The position numbers were made by a program, and so were the translations under genes. The notes under the pieces are model-generated. The model ran no database searches. It was not told where the DNA came from and was given only the letters and a program-made list of their open reading frames with translations. A stretch of DNA of 64,000 nucleotides, from positions 1,877,273-1,941,272 of the forward strand of contig JAQFVV010012423.1 in assembly GCA_028023455.1 (NCBI GenBank), in the 5' to 3' direction. Below are positions 48,823 through 59,833 of this stretch, in pieces (position 1 is the first letter of the stretch; every line of letters begins with the position of its first letter). Origin of the DNA: Epiperipatus broadwayi. Taxonomy: Eukaryota; Onychophora; Udeonychophora; Euonychophora; Peripatidae.

Positions 48823-49774
48823 AATAATATCAACAAATAAAAAATCCTTCTCCTTTTTTCTTTTCAAAAACTTTATTTTTTATCTCAATACTGAACATAT
48901 ATATACATTAATATACAAAACTCCAACGTTTCAACTGTTTTATCTCATACAGTCATTTTCAAGGATCTGCAACAATATTAAATACATATCAACAAATAAA
49001 CTTCAATTACATAAAAACTTTCTCTTACATTAACATAATAATAAACATATTAAACATATAGAAATATATTTTACTTACAGCTTTCTCCCACTGCTATATT
49101 TTATTACTCTTTTTTTTTTTTATTTACATTGTTTAATTACAATATATCTTAAAATCATCCAAGAAACTTTCTATACAAATTTAAATACCAACTCTAATTT
49201 CCAAAAACCTCCCCCTTTCTTTAAATTTTATCTAAAACCCATCTTAAAACTACATTCCTAAACTATATATTTAAATGAATATAAAACAAATTTAAACATT
49301 AAATTTGTTTTATATTCATTTAAATATATAGTTTAGGAATGTAGTTTTAAGATGGGTTTTAGATAAAATTTAAAGAAAGGGGGAGGTTTTTGGAAATTAG
49401 AGTTGGTATTTAAATTTGTATAGAAAGTTTCTTGGATGATTTTAAGATATATTGTAATTAAACAATGTAAATAAAAAAAAAAAAAAAGAGTAATAAAATA
49501 TAGCAGTGGGAGAAAGCTGTAAGTAAAATATATTTCTATATGTTTAATATGTTTATTATTATGTTAATGTAAGAGAAAGTTTTTATGTAATTGAAGTTTA
49601 TTTTTTGATATGTATTTAATATTGTTGCAGATCCTTGAAAATGACTGTATGAGATAAAACAGTTGAAACGTTGGAGTTTTGTATATTAATGTATATATAT
49701 GTTCAGTATTGAGATAAAAAATAAAGTTTTTGAAAAGAAAAAAGGAGAAGGATTTTTTATTTGTTGATATTATT
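48823..49774. repeat. Near-perfect 952-bp palindrome
   Basis: The left arm 48823-49295 and right arm 49299-49774 are inverted copies joined by a 3-base loop, ACA (49296-49298). I compared the arms line by line. They differ by one substitution (C at 48993 against T at 49604) and by the length of one homopolymer (12 T against 15 A, near 49110 and 49473). Similarity stops sharply outside AATAATATCAAC / GTTGATATTATT. There is no coding frame except the last codons of the LINE ORF2, which run into the right arm. The outer target may have been AATAATATTATT, itself palindromic, with a duplicated central TA. It could be a fold-back DNA transposon or two retroelement tails joined tail to tail. Confidence 0.95.
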
Positions 49775-52700
49775 GTAGAACATATATATTTTAAAAGAAA
49801 AAGTGGATGTACCTTTTGCTGTGTTATTATATTTCATAAAAACCAATAATTCACTTTCTGTATAATCACTCTTTTCATATTTATTTTTCCACAACTTCAT
49901 TATATGTACCCTTTCTGTTTTCAAACATTTACATTCAATTAACAAATGCCTAATATTTTCAATTCCTTCCTTACATAATTTACAAAATAAATCACCCATA
50001 TTTTTCCATTTACATGTATATTCTTTTGTAGCTAAAGATCCCGTTCGAGCCTTAAACAATAAACTACTTTCCTTACTATTATCATATATTAACTCACACC
50101 TAATATTCTGTTTATTTCTATATATATTTAAACTCTTTTTACTCTCCATACTATTTCTCCATCTCTCTAACTCCCTAGTCTTTATTAATAAATCTATTCT
50201 TTTATCCCATTCCTTACTACTATAACACTCAATAATCCTCTTAACACAATCATCCCATCTTTTGTACAAATATACTGATATAAATTCTTTATCCAAATCT
50301 TTTGCATAGCGCATTACCTTTCTCACCCATCTTGTTACCTGCCCTTTACTCATAACCCAATTAAATACTATTTTAGCTATTCTTTTATTATCCATAAACT
50401 GCAATCTACCAAACATTTTCATTTTACTTTTTGCATCTCTCATATGAAAACTTGACCATCCCATTTCTCCTTGAATTGCCTCCCTTGCTGTCCATACTTC
50501 TGCATCCAATGCATGTCTTCCTACTTCCCTTTGAGTTTTTTCTAAATAATCTAATAGATCGGAAGAGCTAACATATAATGCATCATTACCATATGTTAAC
50601 CCTGCTACTGCAACTCCTTTCCATATAATTCTAGCTACATCATATTTATTATATGAAAATACTGTTAATTTCTTTATCAATCCCTTTCTTTTCTTTGCTT
50701 CATTTATCAATTTTTTCTCCCATTCATCCAAATAATTTTTCTGATTACTTAAAATAATTCCCAAATAACTATATCTATTCACCACACTTAACTTAATATC
50801 TCCCAATAAAAATTCTACATCTTCTCTTCCTCAGTATTAACCATCATTATATTTGATTTTTCTTCACTAAATTTAATCCCCATCTCTTTACCCACCCTTG
50901 CACATGTCCTCAACATAACTTCCATATCTTCTCTTTTTCTGCACACAAAAATATATCATCTGCAAAAAAAAGACCTGACAAAATATATACTCCCTTACTA
51001 CCTATTAACGGTATCTCTATCCCTCTTCCTAATCTTTCTATTGCTCTTTCCATTTCACTCAAATACAACACAAACAAAATAGGTGACATAGGGCATCCTT
51101 GCCTTAGTCCCACACCATTTTTAACTTTAATTGATTCTATATTCTCTAATTGATATATATAATAATTATTTTCATATAATTTCTTAATAATATCTATTAA
51201 AGCTTCATCCATTCCCAAATTTGCTAAACTTATCCATAATCTATTTCTATTTACTCTATCATATGCCTTCTCTATATCTATAAAACTCATATATAACTGT
51301 TTATCTGCATTCCTACTCATATCCATAAGTTGTGTAACTACAAATAAACTATCTCCTATACTGCCTATCTAATCTAAAACCTCCTTGCATTTCACCCACT
51401 ACATTATTCCCTTCCATCCATTTTACAACTTTACTAGCCACCATATACGAGAAAACTTTATATAAAACTGATGTTACCGCTATCGGTCTATAATTATTCA
51501 ACTTTCTATGATCCTTACCCTTTCCTTTAAATAATAACCTTACTCTTGTATTACTCCAACTACTTGGGAAAACTCTATTCTGTGCCATTTTATTAAAACA
51601 GGATAATAACTTTACTTTTGCCCTATATCCTAAATTCATTACCATCTCTGCTGCCCATCCATCTAAACCTCTTGCCTTCCCACTTTTCAATTTCTTCTCT
51701 ACCTCATTTAGTTCATTTTCTGAAAAACTAATATTCCCATTACTATATTCTTTCATATTTTCTAATATTCTATCATTCACATTTAACATCTTTTCTATAT
51801 TCATTACATAACTATTTAAGATTCTCTCTAAATCTTCTCTAGAACTACACTCAATTCCCTCATCATCTAGTAATACTACACTCTCTCCCCTACACGTCGC
51901 TCTACTCGATCTTAATTCCAAAATTTTTTACTTCCATCTCTTCCACTTTTATTAATATCCTCCAACAATTTACTATTCAATTTCATTCTCTCTCTATAAA
52001 TATCTATTTTAGCCAACTTCTTCTTTTCTAAGTACTTTTCCCATTTAGCATTAATATCTTTTTCACTTTCCTTATTCTTAATAGCACACTTATATTCTCT
52101 ACATGCTTCTTTCCTTTCTTTTACACTTTTACTAATTTTAATTTTTTTATTACTTTTATTCTTTTCAATATTCTCACCTAAAACCCTATTTGCAACTTTT
52201 TCTATTTCCTTACACCAATCCTTATACTCATCCCCAACCCACTCTTCCATTATTTCTTCAACTTGTATTTTATACTCTTCCAACTTATTCTTATCATTTA
52301 CTCTCCATCCACATCTTTCACTATTATTTCTACTTTTATTTCTATTCTCCATCACATTACTAACCATTTCAATTACAATGAAATTATGATCACTAGTGCA
52401 TACTTTTTCTCATTATCAAATACCTTAATTTTCCGTATTTTATTTATTCCCTCTTTCTCTACCAATACATAATCTATTGTGTGAAATATATTATTTCTGG
52501 ACCATGTGTATTGTCCCTCATAAATATTTAATAAATTTCCAATACTCAAATTCACTTTCTGACAAAAATTCTTCAAAAGCTGTCCATTTTTATTATCTAC
52601 ATCATCAATTTCTTCAATATGTCCATTCATATCCCCTATAACCATTATTCTCTTCCCTTTTCTTTAAAACTTTGTATATCCTTAACTGAACATTCGTATA

Positions 52701-53160
52701 TGTTACTATTCCACTCCAATATAATTTGACTATCTCCAGTAGCTATATAAACTATAGCCACCATCCATTCTTGTCTACCCAACCTTATTTCAAACCACAA
52801 GTGTTCTTGACATTTAACAATATTTAAATATTTTTTTGATATAACACCTATACCACCACCCCTTTTTTCTTTTTCTTTTCTATTTATACCCTGCCATACC
52901 AACTGTTCCAAAATAGGTTCTTCTTCTTCTCTTAAATGTGTTTCCACTACTGCTAATACCTCAAGCTCTTCATTTTCAATTGTTTTATTTAATTCCATCC
53001 ACTTTTCTGGTTTCCTACCACCTTGCATATTCAAAAACCCAATTTTAACAATTTCTTCTTTTCTAACTACTCTTTTATAAATTCTTTTAATTCTTTCTTC
53101 TCCATTACATTTATAAATTACTTTCTTACCATTAATTTTACAAACCCATTCCTTCTCCAT
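49757..53160 (-). pseudogene. LINE ORF2: endonuclease, reverse transcriptase, zinc finger; frameshifted
   Basis: Six overlapping frame segments give one protein of about 1,100 residues with five frameshifts (near 52645, 52400, 51915, 51340 and 50860). The endonuclease has IGFLNMQGG, VVETHLRE, RGGGIGVISKKY and MVIGDMNGH, and its SDHNF motif lies across the second shift. A Lys/Glu-rich linker (52367-51912) precedes RT, which has KARGLDGWAAEMV, NNYRPIAVTSVLYKVF, GEMQGGFR, FIDIEKAYDRV, GLRQGCPMSPILF and FFADDIFL (FADD at about 50955-50966). The finger CKLCKEGIENIRHLLIEC is at about 49931-49984. All catalytic motifs survive, so decay is recent and mostly by indels. The stop at 49757 lies inside the palindrome, which has replaced the original last codons. 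Confidence 0.9.
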
Positions 53161-53237
53161 ATCTATATTTATATCAAAATCAAATTCCTTTTGCTTACTT
53201 CTTATATTCCATCCATTCTTTTTAATAATATTACAAT

Positions 53238-53942
53238 TTAAAAACCCACCCCCTTTATAAGTTTCCCAAAAAATTCTTTATAAATCAAACTCCCTAAAAC
53301 TTCACTTCCATGTTTTCCTAAATGCAACCCATCTTTACTATATAACTCTCTCTTTCCAATAAAACAATCCCACACATCCACAAACATAACATTATTTCTC
53401 TCACACAATTTTTTCAATCTCTCATTTATAGAACATGCCCTATCTAACAAATAACTCTTGTCAAACCTTGGTAATAATCCAACTATTCCTACTCTTCCTT
53501 TAATCATAATCAAATTCCTAATCAAATCTACATAATCATCCATTATTCTCTCTGATGATTCTAATAAATTATTAGTCCCCACCATAACATATACATCTCT
53601 ACTACCTTGTTTTTTAACTTTATCTGCTACATCCCTAATTCTAGCTCCAGGCAAACATACTCTTACATACCTACTTCTATTTTCCCTTGCAATTATATCC
53701 CCACATTCTCTAATTAGTGAATCTCCTATCAATACTTTTTCATAATCTACTTTTTCTGCTCTATCTATAACATTTTCTAATACCTTGTGGTCCTCCTTAT
53801 CTATTTCTTCCTTATCATTCCTACTCAATAATTCCTTTATCTCCTCACATTTTATCTCTAATGAATTTATGAAACTGCGCCATCTGGTTGTAAGAATGCT
53901 TCTATAGTTTTTAAAAATAAAAAAAGATAAACAAGAGTGCAA
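53238..53942 (-). CDS. LINE ORF1 with SGNH/GDSL hydrolase domain
   Basis: An open 234-codon frame. The first 65 residues are charged and probably helical; residues 70-225 form an SGNH hydrolase: block I IGDSLIREC (Ser75), block III VMVGTNNLLES (Gly122, Asn124), and block V SKDGLHLGKHG (Asp204, His207). The complete catalytic triad and oxyanion residues are present, so the enzyme could be active as an esterase. Esterase ORF1 proteins in LINEs bind nucleic acid and may act on membranes or chaperone RNA; their substrate is unknown. The frame is intact although ORF2 is broken. The first residues may be host sequence read through if the element is 5'-truncated, so the true start is uncertain. It is not a lipase gene of the host: position, spacing to ORF2 and shared base bias tie it to the LINE. 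Confidence 0.87.
   Translation of the reverse strand: MHSCLSFFIFKNYRSILTTRWRSFINSLEIKCEEIKELLSRNDKEEIDKEDHKVLENVIDRAEKVDYEKVLIGDSLIRECGDIIARENRSRYVRVCLPGARIRDVADKVKKQGSRDVYVMVGTNNLLESSERIMDDYVDLIRNLIMIKGRVGIVGLLPRFDKSYLLDRACSINERLKKLCERNNVMFVDVWDCFIGKRELYSKDGLHLGKHGSEVLGSLIYKEFFGKLIKGVGF
53877..53890 (-). promoter_or_regulatory. CTCF-like motif near LINE 5' end
   Basis: The minus strand reads CAACCAGATGGCGCAG, close to the animal CTCF core (CCAG-RKGGCGC). It falls at the approximate 5' boundary of the LINE. Occupancy is not shown. Confidence 0.25.
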
Positions 53943-53944
53943 TA

Positions 53945-55092
53945 ATTATCACTGTTAGTAGATAAATTTTTAATATGAATAGATTGAAAGCAAAAACTAG
54001 AATTTCATCTCCTTAACTTCTGGACTTATAGTATGCCAATGATTATGCTATCTTTGGCTATTCAAAAAATTTTTTGAATGCAGATATATAAACATTTTGG
54101 TCTAAAAATTTAATTTCATTTCTATACTATGACAAAATGAAATGAATAACTATTGTTTATAATGCATCTCTCTCTTTTTTTTGTGACTTCATAAGATACA
54201 AAAATAAATAAATAAATTTAATTAAAAGAACTTTAAATCCAATTGCACAATCCGAATTGTAATTATTAAAAGTGTGCCCCTTCATTTAAAGTAAATAACT
54301 TTGATCACAAGATATGATCTATAAATTAGTTTTATAGCATAGAAGAAACATATACACTGCTATCATCTCAATGCTATCAGGCATATTGGCTGGTAAAGTC
54401 AAATTGGATAGAACTATAATGGTTTGGAAATGATTAATTTCATTATCATCAAATAACTCAATGATAAATACGTGAAAGTTCTACGATGGAGAAGTAGAGA
54501 ATATTTAGAAAGCATTTTGATAATGAAAAAAATAAATGTGCCAGTGGAAAAAAAAAACAGAAGCTAGACAATGAACATATTGTATTTATTGTAACCCAAG
54601 TTAGATAGAATGTTGGTATTAAAGAGATATATAGTTAGATAGTTTATAGTAAAGTTTTAATTTTTAGAAATGAACCAGAAAAGTAATTTAAGCCAACTAA
54701 AGGTATTGATTTCATCTATAATGTAACCAATGCAGTATTTTTTATTACAATATAATGGAAAATTATAAGATTTGTATTAAAATAAAATTGGTATATAGTA
54801 AAATGATAGTCATGCAAAAAAAAAAAAACTAGTCTGAACATTAGTATAAAGAGCAGATTCTTAAGTCAACAGAACTAAATAAATACAGTTTTAAAATGCA
54901 ACAAGTCATTTTTGAAAACTTAATTGTTACTGCCAGTAAACATGTCAACAAAGAAATGCCATCTAACATTACTTTTACATTAAACGATTATTGGCAAAAT
55001 AAATTAAATTTTGTGGTGCTGCAAAAAAATAATTGTTTATTAGATTCTTTTTAGGAAGAATTTCCTGTTCACTTATTCTCTTTAATGAAGCA
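53945..55092. other. AT-rich noncoding DNA
   Basis: No gene or repeat recognised between the LINE and the second hAT element. Confidence 0.5.
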
Positions 55093-55100
55093 CCTTAAAG

Positions 55101-55876
55101 CAGTGGTCTTCAACCCCCGGTTCGCGGACATTTGTGGACTGGTGCCAGGCCACAGAAGTTTTAGTCCATGCTAGACTAGGAGGAAAGTTTGTAATAACAA
55201 AATAAATAATAAGATTTTAAACTTTTAATTAATATAAACAATTTTTATTTATTTTTTCATCACATTTTTACCCGATTTAAAAAAAAGAAACAGAATGAAA
55301 ACAAAATCTAATCAATCATACATAAATTAATTTGTTTTTCTATTTATCACAGATGTTTATGGGAGGGGTAGAATTAAATTTTTTATTATTTTTTATAAAA
55401 ATTCAAAATTTAAAAAAAAAAGTTTTTTATTATACAAACTCCATATATATAACTTCATCTTGTATATTTAACATTAAATACAGATATTACATTTATTATA
55501 ATCATTGTCATGTAATTACACTAGCTGTGATATTTCCCAACATTCAGGTCAATAACATTTTATTCTTGCATGTTTTAACAATGAAATAATAAATGTAGAA
55601 ATGCAAGCACATTAATGAGAACAATTGTTATTATATTGTTTTCTGTAACAGTATGGCATCGCAACTCGAGAAAGAGTGTTCAGCATGTGATGGTAAGCAA
55701 CACCATTACAATACACAATAACTAATTTGTTGTTTTGGTCAGTTATAACAATTATGCTCATCTAAGGCTAAGCAGTTTACATCTTTAAGAAAATTTACCT
55801 GTAAGCTTCTGCTGGTCTGTGAAATCTTATCCATATTTTTGCTGGTCTGAAGATGAGGAAAGGTTGAAGACCACTG
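55101..55876. mobile_element. Non-autonomous hAT-type element, copy of a second family
   Basis: The ends CAGTGGTCTTCAACCC (55101) and, reversed, CAGTGGTCTTCAACCT (55876) are inverted repeats, and the left end continues into GGTTCGCGGACATTTGTGGA, a phrase style common to hAT elements. The flanking 8-base sites CCTTAAAG (55093-55100) and TCTTAAAG (55877-55884) differ at one base. At 776 bp it lacks a transposase. Inside, 55654-55697 reads like a tiny exon: an AG acceptor, an ATG-started stretch MASQLEKECSACDG and a GTAAGC donor. Confidence 0.85.
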
Positions 55877-55884
55877 TCTTAAAG

Positions 55885-56320
55885 TACTAAAAAAATTAGA
55901 CCTTTGTCTATGAATTTCTGAAATGGCTTTGAATGGTTTAGCCATTCTATTAGAACTCAAACTAATATTATTATTGACAGTATCTAAAAGTTTTAATATC
56001 TGATGGAAGTTGGTTTCAATTATAACTGATAAATCTGGGAATAGATACAAGAACAATAATTTTTCATACCCCCCTCCCCCACTTTTTTGCATAAAAATAT
56101 TATTACTGCATTCTCTTAATCATCTGTTAGATCTTTTTCATTTGATTTAGCCAGAAATTTTTCCATTTATTAACAGTTTTTTTTTTCAAGATATAATTCC
56201 ACTATTTTCTGAAACTTTTTTTATCGGAGATTTAATTTTATACCACACATTTTTATTTTAAATCAGTTGGTATTTTTAAATTTATTGTTGTAACTATAAG
56301 AACTACTTTGGGGTCTTTTT
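55885..56320. other. Noncoding DNA
   Basis: The minus-strand frame 55739-56092 crosses the boundary of the hAT element and has no domain; rejected as a gene. Confidence 0.5.
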
Positions 56321-56326
56321 CTAAAT

Positions 56327-56517
56327 AGGCAAAACTCTCCATACAGTAGTGCCACCCTGTGCCAACCAGAGTAGATGGGGATTTTATGCACAAGCTTTCT
56401 GGCATCCATTGATTATTTGGGTTGGCACAGAGTGGTACTACTGTATGGAGAGTTTTTCCTGTTTAATAACAGTTATGTGCTAGTATAAGGTATGGCGATC
56501 ATTTGATGTTTAGTGGA
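56327..56517. repeat. Family A fold-back repeat, copy 5, short
   Basis: Arms of about 40 bases (GGCAAAACTCTCCATACAGT with GTGCCACCCTGTGCCAACC, and their inverted copies to 56462) flank a core with CTTTCTGGCATCCATTGATT. An outer terminus (TAATAACAGTTATGTGCTAG, GATCATTTGATGTTTAGTGG) follows on the right only. Confidence 0.75.
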
Positions 56518-56519
56518 TT

Positions 56520-59090
56520 TTTTCTCTTAATATTATATAATTTTTGTAGAACTTTTTAATATTCTCTATGATTTTATACTTTTTTATAGATATAGTCGCA
56601 TATTTTCTTCTTATTGCTAAATTAGTTTTACTTTCAGATTAAGATATTGTTTCATATTTTTGAAACTTTTACACTTTTGTATAATCTTTCTAGATGTATT
56701 TACTTATCATTAACTTATTTCACCAAATCATATTATTTACTTTTTCTAAATGGATAATTTTTAAATTCTATTAATATATTTTTCCCTCATAGATTATTTT
56801 GCCTTTGATTGAAATTAGTGAATTGCTTTTTGTGCCAGATATTTAGATAGCAGTCTGTAGTAGTGTTTCACTTATCTTTTTATTGAACTTGTTCTAGTCT
56901 TAACTATTACTATAGTCTATAATTTTTTTTATTTCAGCTGTAGAATTTCTGGCTCTCAAGCTTTTTATAAACTTATGAGCAATGAAATCATTTGATTATG
57001 TATTTATTTTATTAAAATTTATTAATGTTTTAACATAATTTCCAGTTTTAGCTTAATTTTACTGAAGTATTTTTGATGATGCTGATCTCATTTATTAGCT
57101 TTTTTCTTCAGCTTTCTTGTTTATTTTTACTTTGATTTATTTCTTCCAAATTTAGCATTTATAATATGGAGTTTTACACTGAAAGTTTTACAAATCTGCT
57201 CTTCTTCCATTTCTATTTCTTTAACCAAATATGTCCACAGTAATTTTGTTTTTCATTTCTCCTATGATAATTTTGTGGGCTAATCAAAACTTCTTTGTAC
57301 ATATATATATATATATATATATAGCTTTTCATCATAGTGAGAATTTGTTGGAAAAAGCATAAATTATTTGCATTTGGTATCTTTCAGTAAAATTACTAAT
57401 TTTACTAATATATATGATATACTGTTAATCTTCATAATGGCACTTTTTAAAATCTTTTTTTTATAATGTATCTCAAACCATGTGTATTTTCAATATTATG
57501 TATTAATTGTTAAATACATTTTCTTTTTATAATCTTCTAACTTTATAATGTCTAACAAAATCCCATTTAATATTCCAATTTACACAGTTTTCTTCATTTG
57601 AAAGTATTTCATAAATAGCTAAATAAGGGACCATCATTAAATGATGTTATCAAGTCTATAGACCAGAAATTTTTAGCATTTTTAGTCTTAATTCACCAAA
57701 AGCCAAGCCATATTTGATTTTTGTTTGATATGATAGTAAATATAGAGAAGAATGAGCATTTGTGTGTATACTTATCCTGCCATGAAGATTCATTAAAGAT
57801 ACCTTAAAAATGTCAATCATCTATGAAAATAATGCATGGTCTTTTTTTAAACATGAAGATAAAAGCCAGTAAATTCATAACCTAGATGACATGTGCATTT
57901 TAGCAGTCTATTTATTATCACACCATATGAATAATTGCATAATAATAACAGTTCCAACAACAAAAATGTATGAAATGAGCATTAGTAATTTTATCTGTTT
58001 GTTTTTTTTAAGATCATATAGAAACAGGATCTCTTTTCAGTCAATAACTAATTCTTTTTAGCTGCTTAAGATTCATCAATAGAAATAATGTTGCAAAAAT
58101 TGGAAAATGTTCTCAAATTAATTGAGTTATTTAGTATTTTGATGTTTTTTTTTAGAACCATGATATCAAATATCGCAAATCAGTAATTAAGAAAATCTAC
58201 ATATATATTGAATGTACTTTTGAGATCTGTTTGAAATAAGTTTAATTTTGTATGGAATCATTGTAAATTCTTATGATCTCCAGGCAAAAATGCTGCTTTG
58301 TGTTTTACAGTAGTTTTGACTTTTGATATTGCAACTGGTATCAATATTCAAGATTATTAGTCTTTTTTCTTTCAATTCAGAAGCAAGAATTGCATTTATA
58401 TAAGATATTACAGCAAAATAAAGAAAGTGGTGAATTTGGTAATATTTCTGAATAGCTATTTTTTTAAAATATCAACTTCACCCTCGAAATAAAAAACCGC
58501 AAAGAAGGATGTGAAAAAAATATATATTCATGAAAAATATCAAATTTCTAAATGTCTGTGGATATATTTGGAAATTTATTTTAGTAATCTGTATACATTC
58601 TAACGAAAATAAAAAAGTATCTTAAAAATAAACAAAAATATTATTTTGAAAGATTTATTCACAAATTTATACAATAATTACCATTCTATAAAGCTGAATT
58701 TAAAAAAACAATATTGTAAAGTCCATTTTTCTTGTAGAGATATCAAAATATTTATTCATAAATTACAACAGGAAATAAAAAAATGTGTATATGACAAAAA
58801 GAGCCATAAGATTGAGATCAAAGACTGCATTTGGCTCATAAGCTGCAGTTTACCAATCTTGTAATAGACCATTCGTATCAATGATTGAATTGATATTTAC
58901 CTAGTTTCACTTTTTTGACATTTTATTTATTTATTGGTTCTTTAAACTTGAACAATATTAATACTATACTTGGAATGCCTAGTAATTTAATACCAGTGAT
59001 AATAGAATAATGGACAAAAATCAATAGCTTAAATTATGTAAAAGTCATATGATGTGATATAATTACCTGAAGGTTTATGATGATGGTATA
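56520..59090. other. AT-rich noncoding DNA
   Basis: Includes an (AT)n microsatellite at about 57299-57322. No gene recognised. Confidence 0.5.
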
Positions 59091-59284
59091 TTAATTGTGA
59101 TGATATATTGGATTATTTCCATCATCTATCAGTAAATGTTTAATATATAGAAAATTTTAAACTTTTCAAATATAAACAACTTGTTAATAATAACACACAA
59201 ATAGACAACAAAAAGAGACACCAAAAGAAAAAAAATATTAGTACTATAATGTATTCATACATACCAGGAGACTTTGAGGAATTC

Positions 59285-59640
59285 TTACTTTTACCAAGCC
59301 TAAACTGAAAATGCTGAAAAACAAAAACTGCATCTATGAAATACCATGTAAATGTGGAAGAAAGTATGTCACCCCATTGAACAATGATTGAAAGAACACA
59401 AACTAATGGTTAAAAGAAAAAAAAACAGATGTGTCTACAGTAGCAGTTCATGCATGTACTAATGATCATATGTTTAATTGGTAAAATAAAAAATATTGGA
59501 TAGAGAGGAAAAGGTGCAAAAAAGAATATTCCAGGAAGCTGCTCATATGACAATGGCAAACAATCCTATAAGTTAACTAAGCCTCTAATCAACTTTGCTC
59601 TTAGAAAAGCATTATTAAAAAAAATTGAAGATTTTGAACT
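59285..59640 (+). pseudogene. GIY-YIG endonuclease domain relic (Penelope-like)
   Basis: On the + strand NCIYEIPCKCGRKYV (59326-59370) is the first core motif, in which IYEIPC takes the place of GIY and KYV that of YIG. After frameshifts and stops come STVAVHACTNDHMFNW (59434-59481) and, in another frame, DREEKVQKRIFQEAAH and MTMANNPIS (about 59488-59570), which form the end of such domains. In live elements this domain nicks the target. At least two frameshifts and several stops show it is dead. It differs from the 26.9-kb copy (CKCG against CPQTGC), so it comes from a second Penelope lineage. Confidence 0.8.
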
Positions 59641-59692
59641 AACTATGATATATAAATATATGAAATTTCTACTATATATTACCTTTAACAGA

Positions 59693-59765
59693 ATAGATCA
59701 GTTGGTTACAGTGTGTTTGCCTTAAATTCAATATTTGAGAATCTAGAAGTGCAAATTTGATTCCT
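59693..59765 (+). repeat. tRNA-like segment inside the Penelope remnant
   Basis: TAGATCAGTTGGTTACAGTG looks like a D arm with A box and GCAAATTTGATTCC like a T arm with B box, spaced about as in a tRNA. The acceptor stem is not recognisable. It may be a SINE head inserted in the element or part of the element's terminus. Confidence 0.4.
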
Positions 59766-59799
59766 TTGCTAATACTGTCACTGGTTAGGCCAGTCACAC

Positions 59800-59833
59800 C
59801 TGAAGAAGAGTAGACAATAATACTACTTGAAAC
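59800..59833 (+). ncRNA. Hammerhead-like ribozyme motif, possibly degenerate
   Basis: CTGAAGA (59800-59806) fits the hammerhead CUGANGA core, AGTAG (59809-59813) pairs with CTACT (59823-59827) as stem II, and GAAAC follows at 59829-59833, then ATGTC. Penelope-like elements are known to carry small hammerheads. Stem I cannot be closed convincingly next to the predicted cleavage site, so function is doubtful. Confidence 0.3.

Larger units (their letters stand above)
48598..53942 (-). mobile_element. Two-ORF LINE with SGNH esterase in ORF1
   Basis: On the minus strand: ORF1 (SGNH/GDSL hydrolase), a 77-base gap, ORF2 (endonuclease, reverse transcriptase, C-terminal C-x2-C-x8-H-x4-C finger), a short 3' UTR and a 3' tail of TCACA-type pentamers at 48598-48627. 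The sense strand is G- and A-rich, so the + strand is nearly G-free from 49.8 to 53.87 kb, and that bias marks the element's limits. A 952-bp palindrome interrupts the end of ORF2. ORF1 esterases occur in CR1/L2-type LINEs, while the C-terminal finger is usual in I/Jockey/R1-type ones; I leave the clade open. The 5' end, near 53.87-53.94 kb, is not exact. Confidence 0.85.

Noticed and set aside
55739-56092. 117-codon minus-strand frame
   Set aside because: It crosses the right boundary of the hAT-type element and so joins unrelated sequences.
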